From Sodalis sp. Psp (GTDB lineage Bacteria > Pseudomonadota > Gammaproteobacteria > Enterobacterales > Enterobacteriaceae), in NCBI GenBank assembly GCA_024648745.1, contig JAHCVB010000001.1, positions 372,001 through 436,000 on the forward strand: a stretch of 64,000 nt of DNA. Direction: 5' to 3'. A model generated the notes under the pieces. The model was not told the DNA's origin, ran no database searches, and worked only from the letters and a program-made list of their open reading frames with translations. This document shows, in pieces, positions 1 through 10,869 of the stretch. The position numbers were made by a program, and so were the translations under genes. Position 1 is the stretch's first letter; each line of letters begins with the position of its first letter.

Positions 1-882
1 GCAACCTACAGTGAATTAGTGGTCATGCAAGCATCCGGCTTCAGCCGCCTTCAGATTGCCAGCTCAGTAATGAAAACCGCTATTTTGCTAGTACTTTTAA
101 CTATGTCCATTGGCGAATGGATAGCTCCATTAGGCGAGAAAATGGCTTATAACTACCGCACTCAGATGATTTATGGCAGTTCAATGCTTTCTACGAAAAA
201 CGGGATGTGGATTAAAGACGGTGATGACTTTATTTTCATCGAGCGAGTAGTAAGCAATGATGAATTAACTGGCGTAAATATTTACCACTTTGATAAAGGG
301 AAGCGGCTTCAATCGCTACGCCATGCTGCTACGGCTATCTTCAACAACGGCAGCTGGAAGCTATCTCAGGTGGACGAATCGAATCTGACCGACATCAAAC
401 AGATTACCAGTCGGCACTGCATAAATGGAGAATGGAAAACAAATCTAACACCGGACAAATTAGGTATTATCACTCTGGAGCCAAATTCGCTGTCTATTTC
501 AGGGTTGTACGATTACATCAACTATCTCAAGCAAAGCGGTCAGGAACCTAATCGTTATCAACTGAATATGTGGAGTAAGATTTTCTCGCCGTTATCGGTG
601 GCTGTGATGATGCTAATGGCTCTGTCGTTTGTTTTTGGACCACTACGCAGTGTACCAATGGGGGTGAGAGTCGTCACGGGCATTAGCTTTGGTTTCTTAT
701 TTTACGTGTTGGATCAGATCTTCAGGCCGTTGAGCCTTGTGTATAATATGCAACCAGTGTTCGGAGCATTACTTCCCAGTATGGTGTTTCTGATAATTAG
801 CATAGTTATGCTGTTAAAACCTCTATTGTTACCGTTACCACGCTGGTATCAGACAATTAAAAAGCATACTATTAAGTTTTAA
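1..882 (+). CDS. lptG: LptG, LPS export permease (5' end cut by window)
   Basis: C-terminal roughly 290 residues of LptG, an inner-membrane permease subunit of the LptB2FG transporter that extracts lipopolysaccharide and feeds it to the LptC-A-D bridge. The frame is open from base 1, so the start and first transmembrane helices lie outside the window; the GTG at 19 is internal. Visible parts: a membrane segment near the start (LLVLLTMSIGEW), a long periplasmic beta-jellyroll-like region, then the typical C-terminal block with SGLYDYINYLK, QLNMWSKIFSPLSV and RSVPMGVRVVTGISFGF and several hydrophobic helices. It follows the E. coli protein to its normal end without breaks. LptF would be expected just upstream. 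Looks functional. Confidence 0.95.
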   Translation, partial: ATYSELVVMQASGFSRLQIASSVMKTAILLVLLTMSIGEWIAPLGEKMAYNYRTQMIYGSSMLSTKNGMWIKDGDDFIFIERVVSNDELTGVNIYHFDKGKRLQSLRHAATAIFNNGSWKLSQVDESNLTDIKQITSRHCINGEWKTNLTPDKLGIITLEPNSLSISGLYDYINYLKQSGQEPNRYQLNMWSKIFSPLSVAVMMLMALSFVFGPLRSVPMGVRVVTGISFGFLFYVLDQIFRPLSLVYNMQPVFGALLPSMVFLIISIVMLLKPLLLPLPRWYQTIKKHTIKF

Positions 883-1583
883 GTAGATTAATGCATTCCT
901 TACCTACCAGCCAGTTAGTAGGAGGTAGTGGAGTCTTAGTTGGGATATTTACCATATATTCTTTTTGTTCTATAACTATCTCAAAGAAAACGAAAGAATA
1001 TTTTTAAGAAAAAATGCTTTAACTAATCAGTCCCTCCTGCCCGTCAACTGCTAACGCAGTGTGGTATGTCGGTGGTAACATGCTCATCAGGGAAACAGAA
1101 AAATTCATGCGAGGGAGACAATGAATGAAAACACATTCAGTCGCGCTTTGAGTTTTAATTAATTATTAAGCTCATTGCAATTTAACTTCACTTCGTGAAA
1201 TTTTAGCCTAAAAGTCAAAAATTGACGATATTTTTCTGGTAAGGTAAATTGGTTTTAGGAGTCTGTCAGTCATCACAAGATAAATTCACACCTATGTCAC
1301 CGTAATATTTCCCTCAAGATGGAGACTTTAGAGTCAAGCCATTATATGTCTTTTCGAGAAAAGACATGTCAGGTTTACCTGAATAACCAGAAAATAATAA
1401 CTTAAAGTACTGCGCTCCTGTAACTGATACAGGAGCTCAGGTGGTGTGCTCATAAGTAAGTTCAGATTCAGGGCGCATGGGCAGAGTGTTAACGAAAATG
1501 AATACCCACAAGGCAGCGCCAGTACGTGACAAAACTCAGCACTGATAAATCTAAGAAAGCTAAGTGCTATAAAGCAAGACTGA
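883..1583. other. Silent stretch between lptG and asd
   Basis: About 700 bases between two convergent genes. I found no open frame or recognisable remnant. In E. coli glgB lies beyond asd, and I saw no trace of it here. The stretch holds one perfect inverted repeat at 1414-1436, listed separately. Confidence 0.5.
1414..1436. repeat. Perfect 9-bp inverted repeat (hairpin)
   Basis: GCTCCTGTA, five-base loop ACTGA, TACAGGAGC. No T-run follows on either strand, so it is not a typical intrinsic terminator. Function unknown; it could be a relic of an RNA gene or a chance survivor. Confidence 0.5.
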
Positions 1584-2690
1584 CTAATGAGTTAACTGGC
1601 GTAACATGCGCCGCAAGGGTTCAGCGGCACCCCACAGAAGTTGATCACCAACGGTAAAAGCCGAAAGATACTCAGGCCCCATATTTAATTTACGCAACCG
1701 GCCAACCGGCGTCTTTAATGTACCTGTCACTGCAGCCGGCGTTAATTCCCGCATCGACAGTTCTCGATCGTTTGGCACTACGGTTACCCAATTATTATGG
1801 GTTGCGAGCACTTGTTCAATTTCCGTTAGAGGGATATCTTTTTTCAGTTTCAGAGTAAATGCCTGGCTATGGCAACGCAATGCACCAATACGCACGCACA
1901 GCCCGTCCACCGGGATCGTCCGACGGGTATTAAGAATTTTATTGGTTTCTGCCTGGCCTTTCCATTCTTCGCGACTCTGTCCATTTTCCAGCTGCTTGTC
2001 AATCCAAGGGATCAAACTGCCGGCCAGCGGTACACCGAAATTGTCCGTTGGCAGTGAGCCGCTTCGGGTTAGTTCAGTAACACGGCGCTCAATATCCAGA
2101 ATTGCAAACGCTGGATCCTGCAATGGCTTGGCCACCGCACCATGAAACTGGCCCATTTGTACTAGTAATTCACGCATATGGCGTGCGCCTCCGCCAGAAG
2201 CCGCCTGATAAGTAGCAACTGAAGCCCACTCTACCCAATCTCGGGCGAACAATTCTCCCAGAGACATTAACATCAAGCTGACGGTACAGTTGCCTCCGAC
2301 AAAGGTTTTAATGCCACGATTCAGCCCTTGTTGGATTACCACTTGGTTAACGGGATCGAGGATAATGATAGCGTCATCGCGCATGCGTAGCGATGAGGCT
2401 GCATCGATCCAGTAGCCTTGCCAGCCGATTTTGCGCAACTTTGGATAGATTGCATTAGTATAATCACCACCCTGGCAGGTGACAATGATATCCAGAGCAC
2501 TTAGCGCAGCCAGATCCTTGGCATCCTGCAGCACACCATGCTGGCCATTGATTTCTGGAGCGTTCTGGCCGTGCTGGGAGGTAGAAAAGAATACCGGGCA
2601 GATGGCGTCGAAGTCACGTTCTTCGATCATGCGCTGCATCAGCACTGAACCGACCATGCCGCGCCAGCCGATAAAACCCACGTTTTTCAT
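1584..2690 (-). CDS. asd: Aspartate-semialdehyde dehydrogenase
   Basis: Reduces aspartyl-4-phosphate to aspartate-4-semialdehyde, the branch point to lysine and diaminopimelate, threonine and methionine. 368 residues, as in enterobacteria (367). The N-terminal Rossmann motif [10 protein letters not shown] is at residues 5-14, and the catalytic cysteine is C135 in [11 protein letters not shown]. The C-terminal part carries [14 protein letters not shown] with the active-site histidine. The frame runs without breaks to LRQLTH. It lies divergent from yhgN, the same arrangement as in E. coli. With dapF it supports meso-diaminopimelate supply for the cell wall. Confidence 0.97.
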   Translation of the reverse strand: MKNVGFIGWRGMVGSVLMQRMIEERDFDAICPVFFSTSQHGQNAPEINGQHGVLQDAKDLAALSALDIIVTCQGGDYTNAIYPKLRKIGWQGYWIDAASSLRMRDDAIIILDPVNQVVIQQGLNRGIKTFVGGNCTVSLMLMSLGELFARDWVEWASVATYQAASGGGARHMRELLVQMGQFHGAVAKPLQDPAFAILDIERRVTELTRSGSLPTDNFGVPLAGSLIPWIDKQLENGQSREEWKGQAETNKILNTRRTIPVDGLCVRIGALRCHSQAFTLKLKKDIPLTEIEQVLATHNNWVTVVPNDRELSMRELTPAAVTGTLKTPVGRLRKLNMGPEYLSAFTVGDQLLWGAAEPLRRMLRQLTH

Positions 2691-2917
2691 ATTTTAACTG
2701 TCCTGCCTTAGGGGATAACAAAAATGACGTGTGCCTTACCTTATTGCACAATTGCACAATGTCAGTAGGATGCACTTACTCCACCTTACAAAATGTGGCC
2801 GAAAAGCCGCAAGTGAAATTATTCGATTTAAAGCTTTTTTTCAGCAACGGTGCTTAAACTTTTCCCCACTGCATTACCGGAGAGTCCTGTGCTAAAAACA
2901 TTTGAGGCTATAGTAAA

Positions 2918-3502
2918 ATGATATCAGCTACTGTCTTGTTATTTTTAATTATGGATCCGCTTGGAAACTTACCTATTTTTATGTCGGTCCTAAAATACTT
3001 AGAGCCAAAGCGGCGACGGATAATTGTTATCCGTGAAATGCTAATCGCTCTATTCCTGATGCTTGTTTTTTTGTTCTCAGGCGAGCATATTTTGTCATTC
3101 CTCAGTTTACGCACCGAAACGGTGTCAATCTCAGGCGGTATTATTTTATTTCTGATCGCTATTAAAATGATCTTTCCCTCACAGGAGGGAAATAACACTA
3201 GCCTCCTGGAAGGAGAAGAGCCATTTCTGGTGCCGTTAGCGATTCCGTTAGTCGCGGGCCCATCGATCCTGGCTGCACTGATGCTGCTGTCACAGCAATA
3301 TCCGCAGCAGATCAACTATATAGTGCTATCTTTGCTAGTTGCCTGGGTTTTATCGGTGATTATTCTGATGCTGTCTAACGTCTTTTTACTTTTGCTAGGC
3401 AGCAAAGGAGTCAGTGCGCTGGAGCGGCTAATGGGATTATTGCTGGTCATGATCTCGATTCAGATGTTTCTGGATGGCACGCGCGCTTATCTGTGCACAT
3501 AA
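2918..3502 (+). CDS. yhgN: YhgN, MarC-family inner membrane protein
   Basis: About 194 residues with six hydrophobic segments, the MarC/YhgN fold of unknown function. Recognised by LIMDPLGNLPIFMSVLK at the N-terminus, the ETVSISGGIILFLIAIKMIF block, PFLVPLAIPLVAGPSILA and the tail ALERLMGLLLVMISIQMFL. The N-terminus begins MISATVLL, a few residues shorter than E. coli YhgN, with a poor ribosome-binding site, so the exact start is uncertain. It sits next to asd on the opposite strand, as in E. coli. Appears intact. Confidence 0.9.
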   Translation: MISATVLLFLIMDPLGNLPIFMSVLKYLEPKRRRIIVIREMLIALFLMLVFLFSGEHILSFLSLRTETVSISGGIILFLIAIKMIFPSQEGNNTSLLEGEEPFLVPLAIPLVAGPSILAALMLLSQQYPQQINYIVLSLLVAWVLSVIILMLSNVFLLLLGSKGVSALERLMGLLLVMISIQMFLDGTRAYLCT

Positions 3503-4213
3503 AGCCCGACGGTAATCAGAGACGAGGCAATAATGCAATTCCGCGGGAGTAATGGCAAAGACTGTTGTCGATCCAAGTGCGATACATAGTGTGATGTCGA
3601 TGGTCCGTAGGCAAGTGGCAAAGAGAAAATAGTGCTATCTTTTCATCAGTGCAACGATATATTTACCTACGCCATTGTGGATCAATATCTGTTTGGAACA
3701 GCTCCCTCAATAACAGTAACATCCTGGCGATAATTTTGATTGAGTCGGTAACAGTAAGCCATAATTGGATTGCTGAATAATTCAAGTATAAGGTTAGAAA
3801 AACCGCGATAACACGGCTAGTGGCGTTAAAAAGAATATTCAGTACTTGATGTGGTAGCTAAGAGCTAAAATAGCGCTGCGACGATTTCTTGCTTCGCTAT
3901 AGGGAATTCGATCAGACATCACGTAGATAGCGGCTCATTATCATTGTTAATCACTCCAAAATGTAGGAGTGTCGTAGTTGTTATGTTCGAGGTGCCGATG
4001 CTGTTATAACTTTAATTGTTCCTGATAATCGACATAGGTTAAGGTTTCTATATCTTTAATGGGAGTGAGTACCACAACTTTGGCTGGTGATGATGTTTTT
4101 GCTGACTACCCGCAGCGCGGGGTCCCATATTTAAAGAGGAAAAACAAAATCTAGTGTATAAGCAAGGTGAGAAATATCGTATTGGCCAGTGTTGAAGTAG
4201 CCGATAATAAGGG
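3503..4213. other. Silent stretch between yhgN and yigL
   Basis: About 710 bases with no open frame of note and no remnant I could identify. It spans a junction: asd-yhgN and yigL-recQ are about ten map minutes apart in E. coli, so a rearrangement breakpoint probably lies here. Confidence 0.5.
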
Positions 4214-5023
4214 TTATTTTAATTCCTCCAAATACATCGTACGTAGATATAGGGGCACCGCTTCCTCTTTGTTGCTGCCGATAATTTCTAGTGCTGATAA
4301 TTTATCCTTCAGGCGCTGTTGAGCATTTTTCATAATGCAGCCTTTTCCGGCCATCTCGAGCATTTCTTGATCATTCATGCCATCGCCAAAGGAGATACAG
4401 TCTTTCAGTTGAAAGCCTAATAGCCCAACCACTTGCTGAAGAGCAAGTCCTTTGGACACACCACCTGCCACAACTTCAAGACAAACTGGATGAGAAAAGC
4501 TGATGTTTACTCGATCTCCCCAGCATTCGTTAAGTGCTTGCTCCAACTCCAATAACCGATGGTAATCGTTACAAGTGAAATAGACTTTGCAAATGCCATC
4601 TGTAGGTAACATCTCTTGCTGATAAACATGGTATTTGAACGTTGATGCACGGAAAAAGGCTGCCTGGTCGACACGATTGCGATTCACAAACCACTCATCA
4701 TGACGAAAGACATTAGTCAAAATTTTCTGGTCTTGATGGGCTACTTTGAACAATTCCGCAGCGATATCTTCATCTAGGTTATGAGAGAAAATCAACTCGC
4801 CGGCAGTATTGTGTACCCGAGCGCCATTGGAGGTGATCATATAGGCATTAATCCCCAAGTTAGCGCGCATCTGTGCCACATCCACATGGTGGCGACCTGT
4901 GGCAAATACGAAGTGAATCCCTCGCGCAGTCAGTAATTGAAGGGTCTCTTTAGTGTAAGTGGTAAGTCTGTGAGTTGGTGAAAGTAAGGTGCCATCAAGA
5001 TCGGATGCAATAATATAGAACAT
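4214..5023 (-). CDS. yigL: YigL, HAD-family (Cof-type) sugar/pyridoxal phosphatase
   Basis: 269 residues from the ATG at 5023. The frame extends 14 codons further upstream, but the family starts at MFYIIASDLDGT. HAD motif I is D8-L-D10-G-T12, motif II lies in MITSNGARV, the conserved lysine is about K191 in GGVSKG, and motif IV is GDGMND at 213-218. E. coli YigL is a Cof-type HAD phosphatase reported to act on pyridoxal phosphate and sugar phosphates; that activity is carried over here by family, not seen. Its former neighbour pldB (5072 onward) is a pseudogene on the same strand. YigL itself shows no disabling change. Confidence 0.92.
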   Translation of the reverse strand: MFYIIASDLDGTLLSPTHRLTTYTKETLQLLTARGIHFVFATGRHHVDVAQMRANLGINAYMITSNGARVHNTAGELIFSHNLDEDIAAELFKVAHQDQKILTNVFRHDEWFVNRNRVDQAAFFRASTFKYHVYQQEMLPTDGICKVYFTCNDYHRLLELEQALNECWGDRVNISFSHPVCLEVVAGGVSKGLALQQVVGLLGFQLKDCISFGDGMNDQEMLEMAGKGCIMKNAQQRLKDKLSALEIIGSNKEEAVPLYLRTMYLEELK

Positions 5024-5071
5024 GGGGAGACAAAACCTCTCTGATATACGCGGCATAATTCGCATTGTAAG

Positions 5072-5580
5072 TTAATGGTACCGCTTAAAGAAAGCCAGCG
5101 ATTGGATTAATATCTGCGCGCAGGGCAGGTCTGTATCGAATAAAATTTCGCACGCATGTCTTAAATTATTATCAGGCTGTTGTTTTCACAGGGGTAACTT
5201 ATTTAGGTATAGCCTGACAGAATAGCCGATGGTTACAATTACCCATTATGATTTTGCCTCACTAATAATCTATAAGCAACACCGGCACTTGTGCGCTTAG
5301 AATAGGTGAGACCTACATTGAGCCGTGAACAACCGAGGTTGCTAGATGCAGGTCTTTAGAGCGCGACTGCGAGAATCAACACTAACTCAGCTGGCTAGAT
5401 ACTATCTGCCTCCAGGAATGAGAAAACTCGCTGACACAGTCGGCGGATTGCAACTATACCGCGGTGAAGCATGGCTTCGAAAGCCAGTGGGACAAGCCTT
5501 CTGGTTGGCGGTAATCAATAACTATTGTATCGTAGCCACAATTAGGACAGATCATAATTCACTTCTGAGTGCAACATAGA
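5072..5580 (-). pseudogene. pldB: pldB remnant (lysophospholipase L2)
   Basis: Degraded alpha/beta hydrolase gene between recQ and yigL, exactly where E. coli has pldB. The C-terminal end is readable just before a TAA at 5074-5072: EILFDTDLPCAQ then LAFFKRYH, matching the family ending EILFEKD...NFF.RY. Further upstream on the same strand CGYDTIVIDYRQPEG matches the G(F/Y)DVLIIDHRGQG block. Between them the frame shifts and sequence is missing. A 77-codon frame on the plus strand (5346-5579) is antisense to this wreck and not a gene. Identification is by synteny plus two short matches. Confidence 0.68.
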
Positions 5581-5831
5581 TTCTAATGAGGTTTTATGTG
5601 AACGAAGACCATGTTATCATAATTGGATGTGGAAAGCAGATCAACAGATCCTGCACGCTCCAGTAGAGCTATCACATCACTCAGATGGCTTCGCTGAAAG
5701 TGATTCCGTCATGCCGTACTTCTAAAACAAAACGTTAGAGTGTTCATGTCATAAAAATTAATTATCAGTCAGATCTATTTTGCACGGCCGCACCGGAACC
5801 TCCTTAAGGATCACTGGTATCCGTGAATCTT

Positions 5832-7661
5832 TTAATCTGACAAGTGTTCACGTATAAGCGCCAGGAACGGCAGACCAAAACGTTCCAGTTTACGGTGTCC
5901 CACCCCATTGATCTGTAACATTTGTTCATTAACGGTAGGTAGCTGCTTGGCCATTTCCAGTAGCGTAGTGTCGTTAAATACCACATAGGGAGGCACATTG
6001 GCTTCGTTTGCTAGCGTTTTTCGCAGTTTACGTAGCTTCACGAACAGAAAGCGATCGTAGTTACCGCTATAGATTTTGGGCACTGCAGGAGTCTTCGGAT
6101 TGGTCACCCGTGGCTTTGCCAACATCAAAGCTACCTCACCTCGCAGCACTGGTCGTGCTGACTCCGTCAGCTGCAACACGGAATGCTGGGTAATAGTCTC
6201 GCTGACTAGTCCCAGATGAATCAATTGTCGCAGTACGCTTATCCAATGTTCATTGCTGCGATTGCGGCCGATGCCATATATCGGCAGCTGGTCATGCATA
6301 TTTTCACGGATACACTGGCTATCAGCACCACGCAACACATCTACCACATACGCCATTCCAAATTGCTGTCCAACCCGGTAGATGCAGGATAGGGCTTTGC
6401 GCGCCTCTTCTAGTCCATTGTAGCGCTTGGGCGGATTAAGACAAATATCGCAGTTATTACACGCTATCTGGCGACTTTCTCCGAAATAGTTCAGCAGCAC
6501 CATTCGCCGACAGGTTTGTGATTCAGCAAAGGCGACCATAGCATTAAGCCTATGAAGCTCGATATCCTGCTGTTGGTCGACAGGTTTTTTCACTAGGAAG
6601 GATCGTAACCAGGCTATGTCCATCGGATCATACAGCAGAATGGCCTCTGCTGGCAGACCGTCGCGGCCTGCGCGACCGGTTTCTTGATAGTATGATTCTA
6701 TCGTGCGCGGGATATTGAAATGCAATACAAAGCGTACGTTCAGTTTATTGATGCCCATGCCGAATGCGACCGTAGCTACCATCACTTGTAAATCATTGCG
6801 CTGAAACGCCTCTTGTACCTGGGCACGGCGATCATTATCCAGACCGGCGTGGTATGCGGCCACGCTGACCCCATGGCTTCTTAAGCGTGCACTGAGATCC
6901 TCCACCCGAGAACGGCTGTTGCAATAAATGATGCCGATTTTTTCTCGCTGTCCCTGTACAAAATGCCACAGTTGCTCAAATGGTTTGTATTTCTCTACTA
7001 AAGTGTAGCGAATATTGGGGCGATCGAAACTGCTGACTTGAATCAATGGATTGCGCAAACCCAGCAAACGCAGAATATCTTGTCTCGTGATCTCATCTGC
7101 GGTAGCGGTCAGCACGAGAAACGGCAACGCCGCAAAGTGGAGCTTGATCTGTCCAAGTGCACTGTATTCAGGGCGGAAATCATGACCCCACTGTGAGATA
7201 CAATGTGCCTCGTCCACCGCAATCATTGCCAGGTGCCACTGCTGTAATTGCTCGAGCATGTTATCCATCATTAAGCGCTCAGGCGAGATGTATAGTATTT
7301 TGATGCGTCCGGAGCGGCATGCGGCCATGACGTCGTGCTGCTGCTTGCGGATTTGGGTAGAGTTCAGATAGGCTGCCGAGACACCGTTGGCCAATAGTTG
7401 GTCAACTTGATCCTTCATAAGAGCGATCAGTGGTGAAACCACCAGCGTCAATCCTTCCATTATTAGGGCAGGAATTTGATAGCAAAGCGATTTCCCGCCG
7501 CCGGTGGGCATCACCACCAGGCAGTCGCGACCGTTGAGGATCGAGTTAATAATTGTCTGTTGGCCTGGTCGAAATTGCTGGTAGCCAAAAATGTTATGCA
7601 ACACTTTTCCTGCCAATACTTCTTGCTCGATTGTTTCCGGCGTAGGCACATCTGACTCCAA
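5832..7661 (-). CDS. recQ: RecQ ATP-dependent 3'-5' DNA helicase
   Basis: 609 residues, identical in length to E. coli RecQ. RecQ acts in RecF-pathway recombination and fork repair. Walker A is MPTGGGKSLC (K57), the DEAH box is at 150-153 followed by the RecQ-specific aromatic-rich loop CISQWGHDFR, and motif VI is QETGRAGRDG. The zinc-binding cysteines lie in CRRMVLLNYFGE and CNNCDIC, followed by a winged helix and a C-terminal HRDC domain (LPTVNEQMLQINGVGHRKLE). The frame is complete. Flanking pldB is dead, and rhtB/rhtC and pldA could not be found, so retention looks selective. Confidence 0.97.
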   Translation of the reverse strand: MESDVPTPETIEQEVLAGKVLHNIFGYQQFRPGQQTIINSILNGRDCLVVMPTGGGKSLCYQIPALIMEGLTLVVSPLIALMKDQVDQLLANGVSAAYLNSTQIRKQQHDVMAACRSGRIKILYISPERLMMDNMLEQLQQWHLAMIAVDEAHCISQWGHDFRPEYSALGQIKLHFAALPFLVLTATADEITRQDILRLLGLRNPLIQVSSFDRPNIRYTLVEKYKPFEQLWHFVQGQREKIGIIYCNSRSRVEDLSARLRSHGVSVAAYHAGLDNDRRAQVQEAFQRNDLQVMVATVAFGMGINKLNVRFVLHFNIPRTIESYYQETGRAGRDGLPAEAILLYDPMDIAWLRSFLVKKPVDQQQDIELHRLNAMVAFAESQTCRRMVLLNYFGESRQIACNNCDICLNPPKRYNGLEEARKALSCIYRVGQQFGMAYVVDVLRGADSQCIRENMHDQLPIYGIGRNRSNEHWISVLRQLIHLGLVSETITQHSVLQLTESARPVLRGEVALMLAKPRVTNPKTPAVPKIYSGNYDRFLFVKLRKLRKTLANEANVPPYVVFNDTTLLEMAKQLPTVNEQMLQINGVGHRKLERFGLPFLALIREHLSD

Positions 7662-8640
7662 CTTAGTTATTTAGACACTAGACGGACACCTGTGCATATG
7701 CAGAGGTGTCTGTAGTTCAGTCCCTGAGGATTTCATCCTGTCATTAAATTAAAGCCTATCAAGTATGGGTCTGCCGATTTATGATGGATCCGTGGCTACT
7801 GTGGTCATGTAAGTAGCTAAAAAACACGAATTTTGGCTACGCTTGTTTTGCGCCATCAGACGCGTGTAGGAGTATGGTTCTGTGCGCGATATGAGTCTAA
7901 TCGACTCATCCGATATTGGTTTTTCGAAAAAGGCGATAAGCTTATGGTTATTGAATCATTGTTATCAGAACAACTAAATAAAGCGCTCAGAAGCGAACTG
8001 CCCCCTAATTAGAAATAATAATTACTAAATATACATAAATATTATTACTTTACACATTGTAAAATGACTCAATATCAAAGCTAATTACATCTCCATTTCT
8101 CTTCTCCATCACTGCTCGCTTCTAATGGTATGTTTTATATAATCACGAGTCGGGCTTGGAATTGACAGGTATGAAAATACTTTCGTGTAATGCGAAGTTA
8201 TGTGTAACGAAAGCTGATGGCAACATAGTAAACTATTTTGAAGATAAATCGGAACAATTTCATGGAAGATTATTAAAAATATCATCCGAGCAGGCTTGTG
8301 GTGTTTATTCATTACTGGTGATAATGAGTTGCATCTGCTTTAAATAATTAATAGCTAATAGCAGGCGGAGACGTGACCCGCATTTTTAAAATTTTTTGCA
8401 CACCCTCGGCGACAAGCTTCTCTTTCCACATCAGGACTTCAGTGCTCGCAGGATGTCTGTATATCGGAAAGACATAGTCTAACCTTCTGTAACTATCACT
8501 GCAACATCCTTAGTGAAAGACCTACCAAGTATCCACTGAGAATATCCATAAAGCATAATTCTCTTCATTTTGCTGCAAGAAAAACTTCCATAGTATGGAA
8601 AAGCGTTTGACCAATTTCTGTACAACAAGGCACAGCGGCT
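7662..8640. other. Silent stretch between recQ and uvrD
   Basis: About 980 bases. In E. coli pldA, yigI, rarD and corA lie between these genes. I could not convincingly trace any of them. Two short frames near 8109-8347 overlap on opposite strands and resemble nothing I know. Confidence 0.45.
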
Positions 8641-10803
8641 CTAAATCGTTTCTAACCGAGCGTAAGCTGCAACCAGCCATTTAATCCCCCGGCCATAGAA
8701 CGCAATTTGTAATCGGCTATGCTTTCCGTTACCATCTAAGTTTATCACCGTTCCTTCGCCGAATTTTGGATGACGTACTCGTTGTCCGATGATAAAACCG
8801 CTGTCGTTTTTGGTGGGCGATGTGCCAATATAGGTCTGATTAACCGGATGAATCACGCGGGCTCGCAAACGTACCTCTTCCACACAGGCAAACGGTAGCT
8901 CACTGACAAAGCGCGATGGCCGGTGGTAGGCTTCTTTACCATATAGCCGGCGAGTCTTAGCATGGGTAATGGTCAGTTTTTTCATCGCACGAGTGACGCC
9001 GACATACGCCAGGCGACGCTCTTCTTCCAAACGCTCGTCTTCATTCAGTGACATTTGACTCGGGAACATGCCCTCTTCCATGCCGACGATGAAGACTTGG
9101 GGAAACTCCAACCCTTTGGCGGAATGTAGAGTCATTAATTGTACAGCATCCTGGTAGGCATCAGTTTGGTCTTCACCCACTTCCAGGGCGACATGCGATA
9201 GGAATGCTTGCAGTGGAAGTAAATTCTGATCCTCGCCGTCATACCTGAATTGGCGGGTAGCGGTAATAAGCTCTTCAAGATTCTCGATGCGTGTCTGACC
9301 TTTCCCCCCTTTTTCCTGCTTGTACATGTTCCAGATACCGGAATTTTTGATCACCCGATCTGTTTGCACATGTAGAGGCAGCTCCGCTGTGTCTTCTGCC
9401 AAAGCATCCAGCAATTCTAAGAACTTTTGTAGTGCAACTGCTGGTCGGGAGGTCAGAGCTTGCTCCTCCAGTAGGACTTGGCTGGCTTGCCACAGCGTCA
9501 GCTGCCGAATTCGGGCAGTCTGGCGCACTACGTCCAGCGTACGTTCGCCGATACCGCGCATTGGTATATTAACCACTCGCTCATAGGAGGAGTCGTCGTT
9601 TCGGTTGATGATAAGCCGTAAATAGGCGAGAGAATCTTTGACTTCCTGACGTTCAAAGAAACGCATACCGCCACAAATGCGGTAAGGTAACCTCATTTGA
9701 AGTAATGCCTCTTCCAACACTCGCGACTGGGCGTTACTACGATAGAGAATAGCACACTCGCTGAGTGTTCCACCTTTTTCTTGGTGCACTTTAATCTGAT
9801 TGACGACAAAGCGCGCCTCATCCTGCTCGTTAAACGCGCAGTAAAGATTAATCGGCTCACCTTTAACGCTTTCGGTCCATAGATTTTTACTCACCCGACT
9901 GCCGTTGTGGGCAATAAGGGTATTGGCAGCCAACAGAATATTACTGGTAGAGCGATAATTTTGTTCTAAGAAAATGGTTTGCGTATTTGGGAAATCATCG
10001 AGGAAGCGCTGAATATTTCCAACTTGCGCGCCTCGCCAACCGTAAATTGACTGATCATCGTCGCCGACGATCGTTACACTACCGTTATTATCAGCTAGCA
10101 TTCGAATCCAGGCGTATTGAATCCGATTAGTGTCTTGAAACTCGTCCACCAGAATATTGGTGAAACGCTCGCGGTAGTAATGCAAAAGATGTGGTTTATT
10201 TAGCCATAGCTCATATGCGCGCAGCAGCAGCTCGGCGAAATCCACCAACCCGGTGCGATTGCACGTTTCCTGATATTCTTGATAGATCTGCTGCCAGGTA
10301 GCTTCCACTGGATTGCCGTAACTCTCCATATGTTGTGGGCGCAACCCTGCATCTTTTTTGGCGCTAATGTACCACGCCGCCTGGCGCGGTAGCCATTTTC
10401 TCTCGTCAAGATTCATGGCATGAATCAGGCGTTTTAGTAACCGCAACTGATCTTCGCTGTCGAGTATTTGAAAGTCTTGAGGTAAATTGGCATCTACATG
10501 ATGAATACGCAACAAGCGATGAGCCAGGCTGTGGAAGGTGCTGATCCACATACCGCCTTGGTTGGTTCCCATCAGATGTTTTATGCGGTGACGCATCTCC
10601 ATAGCGGCCTTATTGGTGAATGTAACCGCCATAATGGAACATGATAAACAATTCTCGACCGATAGCAGCCAGGCGGTACGGTGCACCAGTACTCGGGTCT
10701 TACCGCTACCGGCACCGGCCAGCACTAACAGATTGCCACGCGGCGCCGTCACGGCTTCCTGTTGTTTATTGTTCAAATTGTTGAGCAGATTAGAGGCGTC
10801 CAA
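8641..10803 (-). CDS. uvrD: UvrD, DNA helicase II
   Basis: 720 residues, full length for the superfamily 1 helicase that removes UvrC-incised oligonucleotides and MutSLH-nicked strands. Walker A AGAGSGKT is at 29-36, motif II VDEFQDTN near 220, then GDDDQSIYGWRGA, LEQNYRST, LMTLHSAKGLEF and the motif VI region YVGVTRAMKKL. The C-terminal tail (FGEGTVINLDG) that contacts RNA polymerase is present. It was the last gene of the dapF-yigA-xerC-yigB-uvrD block, and everything between it and dapF is now degraded. Confidence 0.97.
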   Translation of the reverse strand: MDASNLLNNLNNKQQEAVTAPRGNLLVLAGAGSGKTRVLVHRTAWLLSVENCLSCSIMAVTFTNKAAMEMRHRIKHLMGTNQGGMWISTFHSLAHRLLRIHHVDANLPQDFQILDSEDQLRLLKRLIHAMNLDERKWLPRQAAWYISAKKDAGLRPQHMESYGNPVEATWQQIYQEYQETCNRTGLVDFAELLLRAYELWLNKPHLLHYYRERFTNILVDEFQDTNRIQYAWIRMLADNNGSVTIVGDDDQSIYGWRGAQVGNIQRFLDDFPNTQTIFLEQNYRSTSNILLAANTLIAHNGSRVSKNLWTESVKGEPINLYCAFNEQDEARFVVNQIKVHQEKGGTLSECAILYRSNAQSRVLEEALLQMRLPYRICGGMRFFERQEVKDSLAYLRLIINRNDDSSYERVVNIPMRGIGERTLDVVRQTARIRQLTLWQASQVLLEEQALTSRPAVALQKFLELLDALAEDTAELPLHVQTDRVIKNSGIWNMYKQEKGGKGQTRIENLEELITATRQFRYDGEDQNLLPLQAFLSHVALEVGEDQTDAYQDAVQLMTLHSAKGLEFPQVFIVGMEEGMFPSQMSLNEDERLEEERRLAYVGVTRAMKKLTITHAKTRRLYGKEAYHRPSRFVSELPFACVEEVRLRARVIHPVNQTYIGTSPTKNDSGFIIGQRVRHPKFGEGTVINLDGNGKHSRLQIAFYGRGIKWLVAAYARLETI

Positions 10804-10869
10804 TAAATATCCTTTAACATATAAAAAGTAATCTACCTTAGATTGGCGTTAATCATTTATATAAAATTT

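Noticed and set aside
5346..5579. 77-codon plus-strand frame
   Set aside because: It is antisense to the pldB remnant, has no convincing family match and no ribosome-binding site.
8100..8290. Possible pldA fragment on the plus strand (YNHES, then WN and RKLMA in another frame)
   Set aside because: Only a few residues match and pldA should be on the minus strand beside recQ; likely coincidence.
8521..8640. Possible corA C-terminal fragment (QQN...WIFSV) downstream of uvrD
   Set aside because: Only a handful of residues resemble the IEQNRIIKIFSV block and the conserved YGMNF motif could not be found.
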